A stretch of 62,000 bases of DNA, from assembly GCA_903813345.2 (NCBI GenBank), contig CAIIXF020000010.1, positions 921,169-983,168 on the forward strand, in the 5' to 3' direction. The notes under the pieces are model-generated. The model saw only the letters and a list, made by a program, of their open reading frames with translations. It did no database searches and was not told the origin of the DNA. The DNA is from Owenia fusiformis. Taxonomy: Eukaryota; Annelida; Polychaeta; Sabellida; Oweniidae. This document shows positions 31,501-41,741 of this stretch, one piece after another. The first letter of the stretch is position 1. Each line of letters begins with the position of its first letter. The position numbers and the translations under genes were made by a program.

Positions 31501-34500
31501 ACTAAGAATCATCCCTAAAAATTTGAAATTGATCTACCAAACCCTTCACCTGAAAACGCGTAGACAAGACTTTACAGACAAGATTTTAGGACGGAAAATC
31601 CAAAATGGCTGCCTTGACATTTACCCAGAATGCCAAAAAACTAATCAGATCTAGATTTTCATACTGAGAATCATCCCTGAAAATTTTAAATTGATCTACC
31701 AATTGGTTCACCTGAAAACGCGTAGACAAGACTTTACAGACAAGATTTTAGGACGGAAAATCCAAAATGGCTGCCTTGATATTTACCCAGAATGCCAAAA
31801 AACTAATCAGATCTAGATTTTCATACTAAGAAACATCCCTGAAAATTTGGAAATGATCTACCAAATGGTTCGCCTGAAAACGCATAGACAAGATTTTAGG
31901 ATGGAAAAATCCAAAATGGCCGACAATAAAAAAGTGATTATAAGTTTTTGCTGAAATCTTCTTACAAAATTAGCACATATAACTACTGTTAACAATAACA
32001 TAGGCTTTTACAATAAAGTACACCTGAAATTTTTTATAAAGCTACTAAATAGTCTAAGTATGAAAACTCAAAAACACCATTCAATATGATACAAAGTATT
32101 ATCGCACGCTAACTTTTCTTAAGACATTCAAAATGGCTGCCATGACTGGGCTAACAGGTCCAAAACCTAATCAGATCTAGAATCAAGTGAGTTGAACAGG
32201 ATGTTAAAGTTTTAAAAGCAACAGTGAAGCCATTTTTCTTAAAGTTTGCAGACAAGGATTTTAGCATTTGACTTAAAAATGGCCGACAGGAAGTAGGTAT
32301 CGAGTTGAAACTTTCTCGTCCACATCTGTATGCACTCATAAGTTATCCCTGAAAATTTGAAGGTGATATCTGTAGCGGTTTAGGAGAAAACTGCCGGACG
32401 TACGGACGGACAGACAGACAAACAGACAGACAGACGGACGGACGGACGCGCCTAGGCCGACAATATGGCCCCACACTATGTGGTGGGGACATAACAAAAA
32501 TGCCCCCAGAGGTATAGAATGCCATGTAGCCATGTATCAATGTGTGACTTGGAGCTATTAGTAATTGGCAAAACTTACTTCAATAAAAGAACTGACTGCA
32601 TCTACTCTATTGGTTGAATCTATAACAAACCTTGTAGGCAATCGCATTCAAAGTTCAGAACATTTGCACAAATGCAGAATTTTGTGAAAAATTTGAAAAG
32701 AAGCGGAAGGAGAAAATTTTTCAATTTAGAACCCAGGCCCTTGGTCAGCTAGGGGTGGGGGGTTCAATGGGTTTGAGTGAACTCACCCTGGCCAAAAATT
32801 CTTTCAAAATCATGCAGTTTTTCACCATTCTGAGCAATTTTTAAGTGATTTTGGCCCTTTTTACACCAAAATTGTCGAAAGTAAACTCCCCTGGATATTT
32901 TCAAAAAATAAACCCCCCTTGTCAAATCCTGGCGACGGGCCTGGAACCCATACATCAAATACATGCACATGTGCAATATGGCTAGATTCTCATATCTCAG
33001 GTAGGTGATTAAGAAAAAGGCAGTACTCATACATGATATCTACTATAATATGCTTTGAGTGAACTTGTATCAAATTGATAGGATAACAAAGGACATCTTA
33101 TAATGTATGGATGAACATCTCACAATTTTTTGCTGTACAACGTGGAGTGACTAATTTCTCAAAAGAAAGTGTCAATGTTACCCCATGCATCTAACTGACA
33201 CAGTTTGAATTGCAATGGTAGAATTTACAATAATAAAAAATCTTCAGGGTTATTAGCCTTTACTGTAGGTGGACCATCCATGAGCTTTCAAGAGAAAACC
33301 CACGAATGAATGAACCAATCACACCTGATTTTCATATCTGAGATTTTTGTAGTTACACTTCTGTTGGAAGTATACTTTTTCTTTTTACACATATCGAAAA
33401 TATTCCCCCAATATAGGGTGATTGCAATAATTTGGACCAATCAAATTGCTGGATTTAATGCGCATGCATGGGACTTGGTGCAGATTTAGCCTAGTGGATT
33501 TTCGAGGCTTTGAGCGAATGAGTCAATTCATCATTTCCTATTTGAGTGCGAACAGTACAATGATATTAGGAATCGACTATTATACAGAGTAGAATCTGAA
33601 CTTTTAAACTCTAATATCATCGATATCCGGAAATTGATCTACAAACATTAATGGGATTTAATACAGACATAAAACATTCAGTAAACAACAAGATTGTTGG
33701 CCATCTAAGGAGCTTCTTAAAAGACTCTAAAAGATTCTAAACATAAATTAAAATTAGAATCCGTGTATATAAAGTGCATGGAAACTTAAAGACATGCTGG
33801 ACATTAACGTTTATGTTTTAATTGCATCAAGCTGAGACCATCATATGTTAGTCTCAGCATCGAGTGATTGCATAAGCGATAGCATCCAGTGCAGAGTGAC
33901 AAGTGTTCAGTCGACAGAATTACAGCGTCTGGGATAAAGAAGAACATAATGATAATGCTGTAGCCTGTACACAAAGTCAGCACTATCAATGGTATACTCT
34001 ACCTTTAGATATAGATCCTAAAAGTTCAAAAGCTTTTTGCCATTTTGTTTCACAACTGCGGTATGGTATAACTCCACCTTTTTTTCTTTTTTTTTTAAAC
34101 TTTATACCAGCATGTATTTATTAAAAGTTTTTGATTATTATACAATTCTCTCTTTGTATTGCATTCCTTTTTTTATATTTAAATTTTTTTTTATTTCAGA
34201 TAATTCAAAAAAGATTACATAAATTTAAAAATTTGTTTACATAAGTTACCTGTTGCATTACATGATAATATTTCTCTTGGAGAGCTCTAATTTAAAATTA
34301 TAGTACAAGACTCCACCATTGTTTTGCCGTTTCACTACTTGCCACAATCAGCCTCACTGCCAGCATATCAAACCAGGCCCATTTTCCATCAAACCTGGCC
34401 CAACTACTATCAGGTGGATGTCCTTCAAAAATTAAGTTGGCATGGTTACCAAAGCCTAATAGTTGCCATGGCAACCGTAGAAATGGGGTAAAAAATGGGA

Positions 34501-37500
34501 GCAAAAAAGCACCCAAACCCACCATTTTTTTTATTAAAAAACTATATTTCAAATCAAAAACATATATACAGTACAATTAATACATTTACATATAAAGGTT
34601 ACATGTTGTAAAATGATTTTTCCCTATTATCTATCATTTTCAAAGTTTCCTGCTCATTCAGCAGATCACATTTAAACATATGGATAGCTATTTTTATAAT
34701 CACACTTTTAAAATATTTTTATTGTGCGAAATTTTCAATACCAAGTTTTTGTTTATCACTGAGACAATTACAATCACAGGTGTTCCAAATATTTAAAACT
34801 TCTTTACACTTCACAAAATACATGAAATAGTGCATATCATCATCAATTTCATTATCACAATATTTACATTTATCTGAATCTTGTATTTTACACTGTTTTA
34901 GATATTTGCCACTTGGATAAATTTTATGGATAATCCTCCATTGGATAATTTTGAGCTTATTATATCATAACATTCCATCTTTAACAATATCATTTATATA
35001 AATTACATCATTTTCAATCCAATGTTTAAAAAATAATGGTCCCAAACCATGGTGGGTCACGTGCATTATCTCATGGAAATGGGCATACCAGTGCAAAGAT
35101 CTTTGTTCCGTGATAAAGGAAAGCTATCTAACATTGTCTGAAGAGCATTCTAATTCTACTTTTAACATGGCGACCTGGACAACATATAGCCATTTGGGCG
35201 ATAATAGGTGATTCTAAAGTGAAAATGAGTACTTTTTTCGTAGCTTTACTTTGACCAAGGCTTGCAAAAAATTGAAGTAATAAACCTTCCCCCAATTTTT
35301 GATATTTTTGTTGTCTAGAAGTGTTCTAGATGATATCAAAGTTTAAGAAAATTTGTATGTCTCGAAATATTTTGAAAATAAGTGCCATTATGGCGGGTCT
35401 GGGTGTTTTTTGCTCTCATTTTTACCCATTTCCACGGTTGCCATGGTAACTCATACCTGCCAACCTACCATATTTTTACCGACATCTACCATAAAATATT
35501 CGTTTTTCGGTAAAAAAACACAAATACCGTAAAAATTACTGTTTTTTCCTGTAAACACGACCGTAAAAAATCTACTGTAATTTTACCAAAATCTACCGTA
35601 AAATATTTTATTATAATTCGATTTTTTCCATAAGAACAGCCTAAAAATATACCGTAAATATTTGAAAACTACAATATTTCTGCTGGAATTTAAAGTATTC
35701 TTGTTCAAACTACAGTAAAATCTACCGTTATTATCATGAAATTCTGAAAAATTGAATTCTTCTCGTATTGCCCTTGTAAAATTCCATTACCAACCCAAAA
35801 ATAAATAGGTGCCGGCAGGTCTTTGATGGTGGTTATTGCGTACTTAGTAAGTAACTAAGTAAGCTGGCGTGTAATCAGTCAACACACTGGGGAATATCAC
35901 GATGCAAAAACAGTGTTCAACTGTGTATCACAGGAAGAGTAATCATGATTAATTTGTAAAATGCTACATTGTAGCAATGGTATGAGTATGATGTCACAAT
36001 ACACTGGGGCCTAACTGGCGTAAAGGGGAGAAAAAGGGCAGATTTTCCACATGGGGACCACATTTGACTCAAAATATTTGCATTTAGCAACATACATTTC
36101 AGTACATTCTGTGTAATACTTGAAAGGCATTGCTATAATGATTTACAAAATGAGATAATCTCGGGGATTTTGCATCTAAATTTTTTGCATGAGATGTCTG
36201 AAGTTGATGACCCAATTTTAAGTCATTTTGGCCAGTTTTTAGAGACTCAGCCCTCACCTATTTCCCCAAATATGACTAGATTTTGTAGAAAATGTGTTAA
36301 AAGTTTGAAAATCCAGCTGTTTTGAGCATGAAATAACTCAATTGTTTGAAAAAATGCTGAATGAGCATAAATTATCATGGTAAAATTTTTCCATTTTTAG
36401 ATATTAAGGTGTTACTACTGTAAATACAACTTCCGGGTAGGACAGTGTTTTTTAATACTTAAAAACGAAGCCATGCCAACTTCAATGGTGTGCATAGTAG
36501 GTTTAAGGTGCCATGGAAGTTAACAGTTAACGAAACAGGAAGTGAAATTTTTTTGCATTTTTAGACATTTTTTGAACAAAGATAACAGAGTTCTGGTTTG
36601 ACCTCCAGTCAATTTAAATATTTCCACATATCATTTACATTACTAGGATCACAATGTGCATGGTCAGAATGACCCTAAACATGATGAAATAACCTTTTTA
36701 GCCCTTTGAAAGTGTGACTGAAAAAAAGCTAAAAGTAGGAGCTAGGGAAGGTCACTGAACACAATCTTTTGAATTTTTCAGAAAACGTGCCCAATATAAT
36801 GCTCTAACTGATACAATCTTTGAAATTTTAGAAAATGTTCTTAAACAAAAATGGCGGTCATAAAAAGGAAAATAGATTGCTTTTCAAATCAGTTATTTTC
36901 AATTTTTTTCTTTTTCTATGAATGATATCAAATTTTCAAAGATTGTATCATTAGAGCAATACATTGGACACATTTACTGGAAAAATCACAAGATTCTGTT
37001 CATTGACCTTTCCTGAGCACCTACTTTTAGCTATTTTTCAGTCACATTTTCATAGGGCGGAAAAGGTTACTTCATCATGTTTAGGGTCATTCTAACCATG
37101 AACATTGTGATCCTGGACGTGTAAATGGTATTTGGAACTAGTTGAATTGACTGGAGGTCAAAAAATTCATCGGTGAAGCAGGGATTTTACCTAAAAATGA
37201 GTCCCTATGTTGGCGTAGTGATATTTAAAAATCGAGACGCAAACCCTATGTTAAATGTATGGTCAAGATGAAGGTTATGTATAGGGGAACGCAGAAATAT
37301 AGTTATTGTATGGGCTAATTCGTTCGAAAATGGCGATATGTATCCCAAACTTGAATTTTGTGATTTTTTCAATATTTTTCAATGATTTACCGTAGTGACA
37401 CCTAAATGGAAATATAAACACTTCCGGTAAATATTCGGTTCAAGTGCGAATTTGGACAAACTTTTGCAAGTTTGACCAGGAAATCACCTTTCATTTGGTA

Positions 37501-37906
37501 TGTTAGTAACGTTTTTGATCGTATTGGGTATGTAAGAATCATATACATGTCGAGTTATTAGCATAAATGTCACAGTTTGAAGGATAAATGGAAATATAAC
37601 ACTTCCGGGAAATATTGTCACAAAAGCCTTTTGGACTTTTAGTCTCTATATACCTTAGAATATACCATTGATAGTGCTGACTGTGCCTGTACATGTAGGT
37701 ACAACATTATCATTATGTTCTTCTTCTTTATCCTAGGTAGGTTGAAGGTTAAAATTTGGCTTAGGCTAAGAAAAAACATTTTCAGCTGAGTTTTGATAAA
37801 TTGATTTATTTTATAATCTCACCTCTTCAACCCAATTTTCAAGCAAGCATTTACCGCTTGAATTGTTGAATCTGATTTCGTTTCTTCCCTGATTTAGAGT
37901 ACTCAT
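21691..37906 (-). CDS. SPAG8-like: SPAG8-like ciliary/sperm microtubule-associated protein, 7 exons, 228 aa
   Basis: SPAG8 is a sperm and ciliary axoneme-associated protein. Exons, 5' to 3': 37906-37823, 34286-34250, 32619-32579, 28213-28036, 27741-27581, 22250-22188, 21813-21691. All are GT-AG and phases sum to 687 nt. Landmarks shared with my recollection of vertebrate SPAG8, in order: CLLENWVEE, DGHRGVL, ESYQKP, a Leu/Gln-rich LEQMLYEQVSQEV, SVTHKDF, APTANHDYKKEQPVSFW, GVSQTATKDTPFRKN, FSQPIDEY, PYDIQNYP. The last four exons are strongly supported. The small second and third exons rest on splice sites and phase only: in another frame the second exon reads ALQEKYYHVMQQ, which would continue WVEE more naturally but breaks the phase. 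The protein is shorter than human SPAG8, lacking its long N-terminal region. Introns of 5.3 kb and 4.4 kb are filled with mobile elements. Confidence 0.82.
22251..23040. other. SPAG8-like intron, unique part
   Basis: Intronic AT-rich sequence before the large inverted-repeat element. No exon or clear repeat was found. Confidence 0.5.
23043..27082. mobile_element. 4-kb element with long (about 540 bp) inverted repeats
   Basis: The left arm (about 23043-23580) and right arm (about 26520-27082) are inverted copies, estimated by eye at 85-90% identity. Shared landmarks include ATAGACAGGTTCCAATT, AGCTCAACGGGGTGGTCACG and TACCCCCCTAGGAAAATATTC. About 2.9 kb lie between and hold no recognisable protein. 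It contains the MITE at 23885-24790. Non-autonomous long-TIR transposon or an old inverted duplication; it fills most of a SPAG8-like intron. Confidence 0.7.
23885..24790. mobile_element. 906-bp pogo/Tigger-like non-autonomous element
   Basis: Ends CAGTAGAACCTG / CAGGTTCTACTG flanked by TA on both sides. The interior has repeats of AAGTGGAACACCTC (several near the left end, with a 60-bp direct duplication at about 24003-24118) and paired GGATTAACCTCCTGTAGA units (about 24246 and 24343). No transposase frame. Confidence 0.75.
28308..28822. mobile_element. MITE with CAGGSCTGTCAAC ends, copy 1, with 39-base G run
   Basis: 515 bp; ends CAGGGCTGTCAACTTGGGA / GGGACAGTTGACAGGCCTG. The left half repeats AACACCTTTGGCCAA-type words. 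It carries 39 consecutive G at 28506-28544, then TGCGTGACA words. The second copy is at 30715-31216. Confidence 0.8.
28823..30714. repeat. 1.9-kb segment between two MITE copies, with inverted arms
   Basis: Holds two inverted arms, roughly 28850-29130 and 29808-30105 (for example GTCAATTTGGAT and AGATAGTGACC are shared in opposite orientation), and a short palindrome AGCTTGGGTC / GACCCAAGCT at 30681-30714. No coding frame is supported. It appears to be the cargo of a composite insertion. Confidence 0.5.
30715..31216. mobile_element. MITE with CAGGCCTGTCAAC ends, copy 2, with G run
   Basis: 502 bp; same family and orientation as 28308-28822, including TCGCGCTCGCTACGCTCGC next to the G run (19 G at 30919-30937). 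The right end is followed by TGGTTA, which also precedes copy 1. Confidence 0.8.
31221..31920 (+). repeat. tandem array of about 155-bp units
   Basis: Four to five units, each containing AAAACGCGTAGACAAGACTT, GGAAAATCCAAAATGGCTGC, ACCCAGAATGCC and AGATCTAGATTTTCATACT. The same unit recurs at about 61250-62000. It is a component of the TATGTCCCCACCA-ended elements. Confidence 0.85.
32734..32943. mobile_element. MITE, family with CAGGCCC ends (copy 2)
   Basis: 210 bp; shares with 2596-2798 the stretch AAATCATGCAGTTTTTCACC and the ends. Flanked by a 5-bp duplication GAACC. It is more diverged than copy 1. Confidence 0.8.
33514..33651 (+). pseudogene. LINE reverse transcriptase C-terminal remnant
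   Basis: A short frame reads ESIHHFLFECEQYNDIRNRL and ends at a stop at 33649. The pattern H-x-x-F-(x)n-C-(x)n-Y at the end of LINE ORF2 proteins is typical of non-LTR elements. A stop lies just upstream in the same frame, so it is a fragment. Clade is not determined. Confidence 0.55.
34442..35457. repeat. inverted repeat pair around a LINE fragment
   Basis: 34442-34530 and 35391-35457 are inverted copies sharing GGTTGCCATGG, AAATGGGTAAAAATG-like and GGGTGTTTTTTGCTC-like words. They flank the LINE remnant at 34720-35045. Possibly an older foldback element into which the LINE inserted. Confidence 0.5.
34720..35045 (-). pseudogene. LINE (L1/Tx1-like) ORF2 C-terminal remnant
   Basis: The minus strand reads IIHKIYPSGKYLKQCKIQDS followed by DKCKYCDNEIDDDMHYFMYF, the Cys-x2-Cys...His end of an L1/Tx1-type reverse transcriptase. 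A stop interrupts the frame near 35000 and no upstream RT domain is present. It is a 5'-truncated, dead copy. Confidence 0.65.
35460..35730. repeat. cluster of TACCGTAAAA words
   Basis: About ten variants of TACCGTAAAA / TACTGTAA / TACCATAAAA occur within 270 bases in non-uniform spacing. No gene is supported here. Simple degenerate repeat of unknown origin. Confidence 0.5.
35830..36590. other. SPAG8-like first intron, no gene seen
   Basis: AT-rich intronic sequence with no supported exon. It ends at the palindromic element that follows. Confidence 0.45.
36598..37161. mobile_element. 564-bp palindromic (foldback) element
   Basis: Two arms of roughly 270 bp are inverted copies: TTGACCTCCAGTCAATT at the left edge and AATTGACTGGAGGTCAA at the right, with TCATGTTTAGGGTCATTCT and AAGATTGTATCA shared on both. 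The centre is a short AT-rich spacer. No protein coding. Confidence 0.75.
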
Positions 37907-38139
37907 ATCTGTATATAAGCTATGCTTCTCTGTGTGGTAAAACAGGCAATATATGACTTTTTGCGTTCAAATTTTAATCTTTTTCACTTTTTCTTAGCGG
38001 AAGTAGCTTTCCAATATTACCATGACAACATGCGCAATGTAGCTGCGCAGTAAGATTTTCCTTCCCAGAATCCTTCTGAATAAATAAACAAACACACGTG
38101 TTTCAGGTTCAGAGACATCAATGTAGTGATTCTTACATT
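37907..38139. promoter_or_regulatory. divergent promoter between SPAG8-like and Kelch-like genes
   Basis: The two start codons (37906 minus, 38140 plus) are 233 bp apart. Between them lie an X-box-like element (38016-38029), an ETS-like site GCGGAAGTAG (37997-38006), and two GCGCA words (about 38032-38053) resembling half of an NRF1 site. No TATA box is obvious in either direction. Site calls are by consensus only. Confidence 0.6.
38016..38029 (-). promoter_or_regulatory. RFX X-box-like site
   Basis: The minus strand reads GTTGTCATGGTAAT, matching the X-box pattern (GTTGCCATGGYAAC) at 12 of 14 positions. RFX factors drive cilium genes, which fits its position 110 bases upstream of the SPAG8-like start codon. 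Confidence 0.6.
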
Positions 38140-41100
38140 ATGTCTGCAACAAATCGATGTTTCACCGCAGAAGCACAAGAAAGAAAAGACGAAGTTGTTT
38201 CTAAATCAGTCAATACTGTAAAACCAAGAATGAAAGGAAAGGGAAATGCCCAAGATTATCTAAAATCCACTAGATCAGTGAAGGGTTTGATAAGTTCTGT
38301 ATGTATCAGCACATCTAATAAGGTTCTACAGAACCATTCAGATACAGTTCTAAATGGATTTTATGTTATGTGGAAGCAGAAGTTTCTCTGTGATGTGGTA
38401 TTAAAAGTTGAAGACCAAACATTTTATGCACATCGTTCATTACTCGCTTCGTGCTGCGATTATTTCAATGATTTATTCAGCGATTCTGATGCCAATGCAG
38501 ATGAAGAAATAGAGGTGACATTGAATGGAATAAACCCAAACACAATCGGGTTGGTTATAGAATGTATGTACACTGGAAAAATTCAGTTAAATGAATTGAA
38601 TGTAAGAGAAGTCCTCGCTGCAGCTAAGTATATGAAATTCTATTCTATAGAGGACGCCTGTAGTGAATTCCTTGGAGAACACCTTAATAAAACCAACTGT
38701 TTAAGAATGTTAAATCTAGCTTTCACATACAGGCTTAATGGACTCACAGAAAAATGTCTAAAAGAAGCTGCAGAACATTTTTCCCAGCTGGCATCTGGGA
38801 TTGACTTTTTACAGATGGAAAGTGAGCATGTATTGGCATTGCTTGCTAGAGATGAAGTTAATGTGAAAAGAGGTGAACTTGAGATTTTTGAAGCTGTCTT
38901 AGCTTGGATTAAGTTTGATAAAACTAGCCGACTGGATTATGCTAGTGAGCTGTTCGAAACAGTTCGCCTTCCCTTGTTAAATCCTTCTGAGATTGTCGAC
39001 CATGTTGAATCAGTAGATTACCTGATGGAAGACTCAAGATGCCAAGAATTGGTGAAAGAAGCCTTACATTACCATTGCTTACCTGCAAGACAGAGCATTT
39101 TACAGGTATTCCATCAATCAGATTTTCCCATAATCAGGCCCTTTTGTTGTACATTTACATGTATGTCCCATGTTCAATTTCATAGTTCCTTTCAAAATAA
39201 AGCCCAATTATTGGTTTTTGTTTTATGAGAAATTAAGGGGGTATACAAAGGCTTTATGAAAGAATAAGGAAGGGGAATAATGCCCCCAGCCTAGGCCCTA
39301 CACATTATTAATAAAAACAATAAACTATAAAAAGACTAATATATGACATGTACATTGTAGTCCCCAAGAACTCTTCCAAGATGCACCTCCAAAGTGGAGT
39401 GTGTGATAGCAATGGGAGGAGCACCGAGAATGAAAAATGATGAAGTGGGGAGAGATGTTACATATTTTGATCCTACAACAAAGGAATGGAACTTTCTGAC
39501 CAGACTTAATGAGCCAAGACACCATCATGCAGGTAAAATTATTGCTTTCATACACATCTTTTATGAAGTACCTGCTAAGAATAATTTTTAAGGGGATGCA
39601 AAAATCAAGGTTTTGGTGATACAAATAATTTTTCCACTGAGCTTCTGGTATCTCTGATCAGTCCAGACAGGCATAGATTGCAGTGTATATGATTATATTC
39701 TTGAGTTGCTTCATATTGTGTCACCCTGTATATACTTTTATTAATGAGTTATCTTTTATTGTGTCACCCTGTATATGATTATATTATTGAGTTGCTTTAT
39801 ATTGTGTCACCCTAGATATGATTATATTCATGTGTTACCTTTTATTGTGTCACACTGTATATGATTACATTCTTGAGTTGACTCTTATTGTGTCACCCTG
39901 TATATACTTTTATTCATGAGTTATCTTTTATTGTGTCACCCTGTATATGATTATATTCTTGGGTTGTCTTTTATTGTCACCCTGTTTGTGAGACATTCTG
40001 TCGAATCAGAACACCAGCAGAACTGGGTAGGGTTTAGATTAGCATGTGTTCGCATTTCAAGGCTTCATGATATACGAGATACCAAATTGGGACCGAGAAA
40101 AAAAAATCTTACATTGAAAGTGTTTGGATTAGAGAGGTGTTCGTAGATATAGATTTTATATATATACATGTATTTCAGTGGCCACACTTGGTGGGTTCCT
40201 CTACGTGGCAGGAGGTGAGACAACCAATGACCAGAGATCCCCTTTGGCAACAGCCTTCCGTTATGACCCACGTAATGACACCTGGTTGAAAATAGCCAGT
40301 ATGAACCACAGCAGAGAAAGCTTTCAGCTTGGTGTCCTGGCTGGTATGCTCTATGCTGTAGGTAAGGCCATGGATTAGCTTGAAATAAAACAACAGTGGG
40401 TAAGAACAATGATCCAGGAAATTCTCCAGGTTGAAATAAAACATCAAGATCCCTCAATGAAATCATTTTGATGATTGGAGGTCAGGTGAATGAGTTATCC
40501 AATGAGGATAAAGTACTCCCAGTAGTTTTCTACTTTAGAGTAAAAACACATTTTGACAACTTCCACCCAGGATATGGTACGTCAGACCAACATTTTCTGA
40601 AGTATCACAAAGACACACAAAAGACAAAAGTGATTTCAATTTGTTCAGAATCTTGGTCCTGTAAACTTATTTTTATCCCTTCAAATGTTTGAGGTTAAAG
40701 CATTTAAGGCCTACTCATAAAGAAAATTGCCAAAATTTTTATTTGTTGATTTAATTATAAATGAATATCCTAACTGTAATTAATGAGATTGCTCATGAGG
40801 ATCTGCACATATGACATTTCTAAAAATGAATAAGAGATTCTGATACTTTGACCCCTTTGAACAAAAGCATTGATTGCACAGGGTTATTTCTACATTAGGT
40901 GGCAGGGTTGACCAAGAAGAGTCCCTGTCAGCAGTGGAACGTTATAATCCTGCAGTGGACAGGTGGGATCTTGTGTCCCCAATCTCCTCTGCAAGACGTA
41001 GTGTTGCCATAGCAGCCCATGGGGGAAGATTGTATGCAGTTGGAGGCTCAGGTAAACACAACAAAGAGTTGTTGGAAAATTGATTAACACGTTTTGAGAC

Positions 41101-41670
41101 TGTGGGATGTATGTTTTTATTGTACATGTTTGTTATCAAGTATATTGCCAGCCGATAAACAGTTATAACAACTGTACATATTTGTTGTCACATATATTGC
41201 TAGGTGACAAGCGCATCTGCAGCAAGGTAGAGCGCTATAACCCTCTGCTTGATGAATGGGAACAAAGACGAATGCTTTCCACACCACGATTTTTTGCCAA
41301 CCTTGCATCCGTCAGAAACAGACTCTATCTAATTGGTGGTGCTACTGTTGACCAATCAGGTTCTGTGACATGTGCAAAGTCGGTTGAATGCTACAACCCC
41401 CTCAGTGACTCCTGGACTACAGTCGCCAACATGGAGGTACCCAGAGCAGAGGCCGGGTGTACAGTGCTGGACAACAAAATCTATATCATAGGAGGGTACT
41501 CATGGGACAGACTGAAGAGACTAGACTCAGTGGAGTCATATGATACCTCCAAGGATTGCTGGGATAGCGAGACCTCCATTGATAAGCCTTATACAGGTGT
41601 AGGTGTTTGTACCCTGACTCTATATAAGAATGATGTATGTAGATCAGTTAATGACTTATCACTGGTGTGA
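38140..41670 (+). CDS. BTB-BACK-Kelch (KLHL-type) protein, complete, 5 exons, 646 aa
   Basis: Likely substrate adaptor of a Cullin-3 ubiquitin ligase. Exons: 38140-39105, 39361-39532, 40179-40361, 40899-41051, 41204-41670. Phases agree (1941 nt). The start at 38140 (MSATNRCF) is the first ATG of the frame. Domains: a basic N-terminal extension about 1-69; BTB about 70-185 (FLCDVVLKVEDQTFYAHRSL); BACK about 190-300 (CLRMLNLAFTYRLNGLTEKC); then Kelch repeats (VIAMGGAP, LYVAGGE, LYAVGGS, LYLIGGA, IYIIGGYSWD). BTB and BACK are encoded by the single first exon, the Kelch part by four. The IYIIGGYSWD and final CTLTLY wording resembles the KLHL9/13/26 group, but orthology is not certain. Confidence 0.93.
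39678..39992 (+). repeat. about 43-bp minisatellite in a Kelch-like intron
   Basis: Six to seven copies of a unit with TTGTGTCACCCTGTATATGA and TTATATTCTTGAGTTG. Copies differ at a few positions. It lies between the first two Kelch exons. Confidence 0.8.
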
Positions 41671-41735
41671 ACAAATAAATAACAACCATGGACATGATAT
41701 ATTTAGCGAGATAATATATACGTAAGAGCTGTTCT

Positions 41736-41741
41736 AATAAA
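41736..41741 (+). terminator. candidate poly(A) signal of the Kelch-like gene
   Basis: AATAAA 66 bases after the TGA at 41668-41670. Another AATAAA at 41674 is probably too close to the stop to be used. Confidence 0.45.

Larger units (their letters stand above)
28271..32493. mobile_element. TIR element with TATGTCCCCACCA ends, tandem repeats and (GGAC)n tail
   Basis: Perfect 13-bp inverted ends at 28271-28283 and 32481-32493. The right part is a tandem array of about 155-bp units (31221-31920) followed by a GGAC/GACA simple repeat (about 32395-32452). The left part is interrupted at TGGTTA by the composite insertion 28308-31216. A related copy starts near 61205. It lies in a SPAG8-like intron. 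Confidence 0.7.

Noticed and set aside
33903-34124. Plus-strand 73-codon frame
   Set aside because: No motif, no splice support, low-complexity C terminus.
38098-38139. N-terminal extension of the Kelch-like protein from a GTG
   Set aside because: Eukaryotic translation starts at ATG; the ATG at 38140 is the first in frame.
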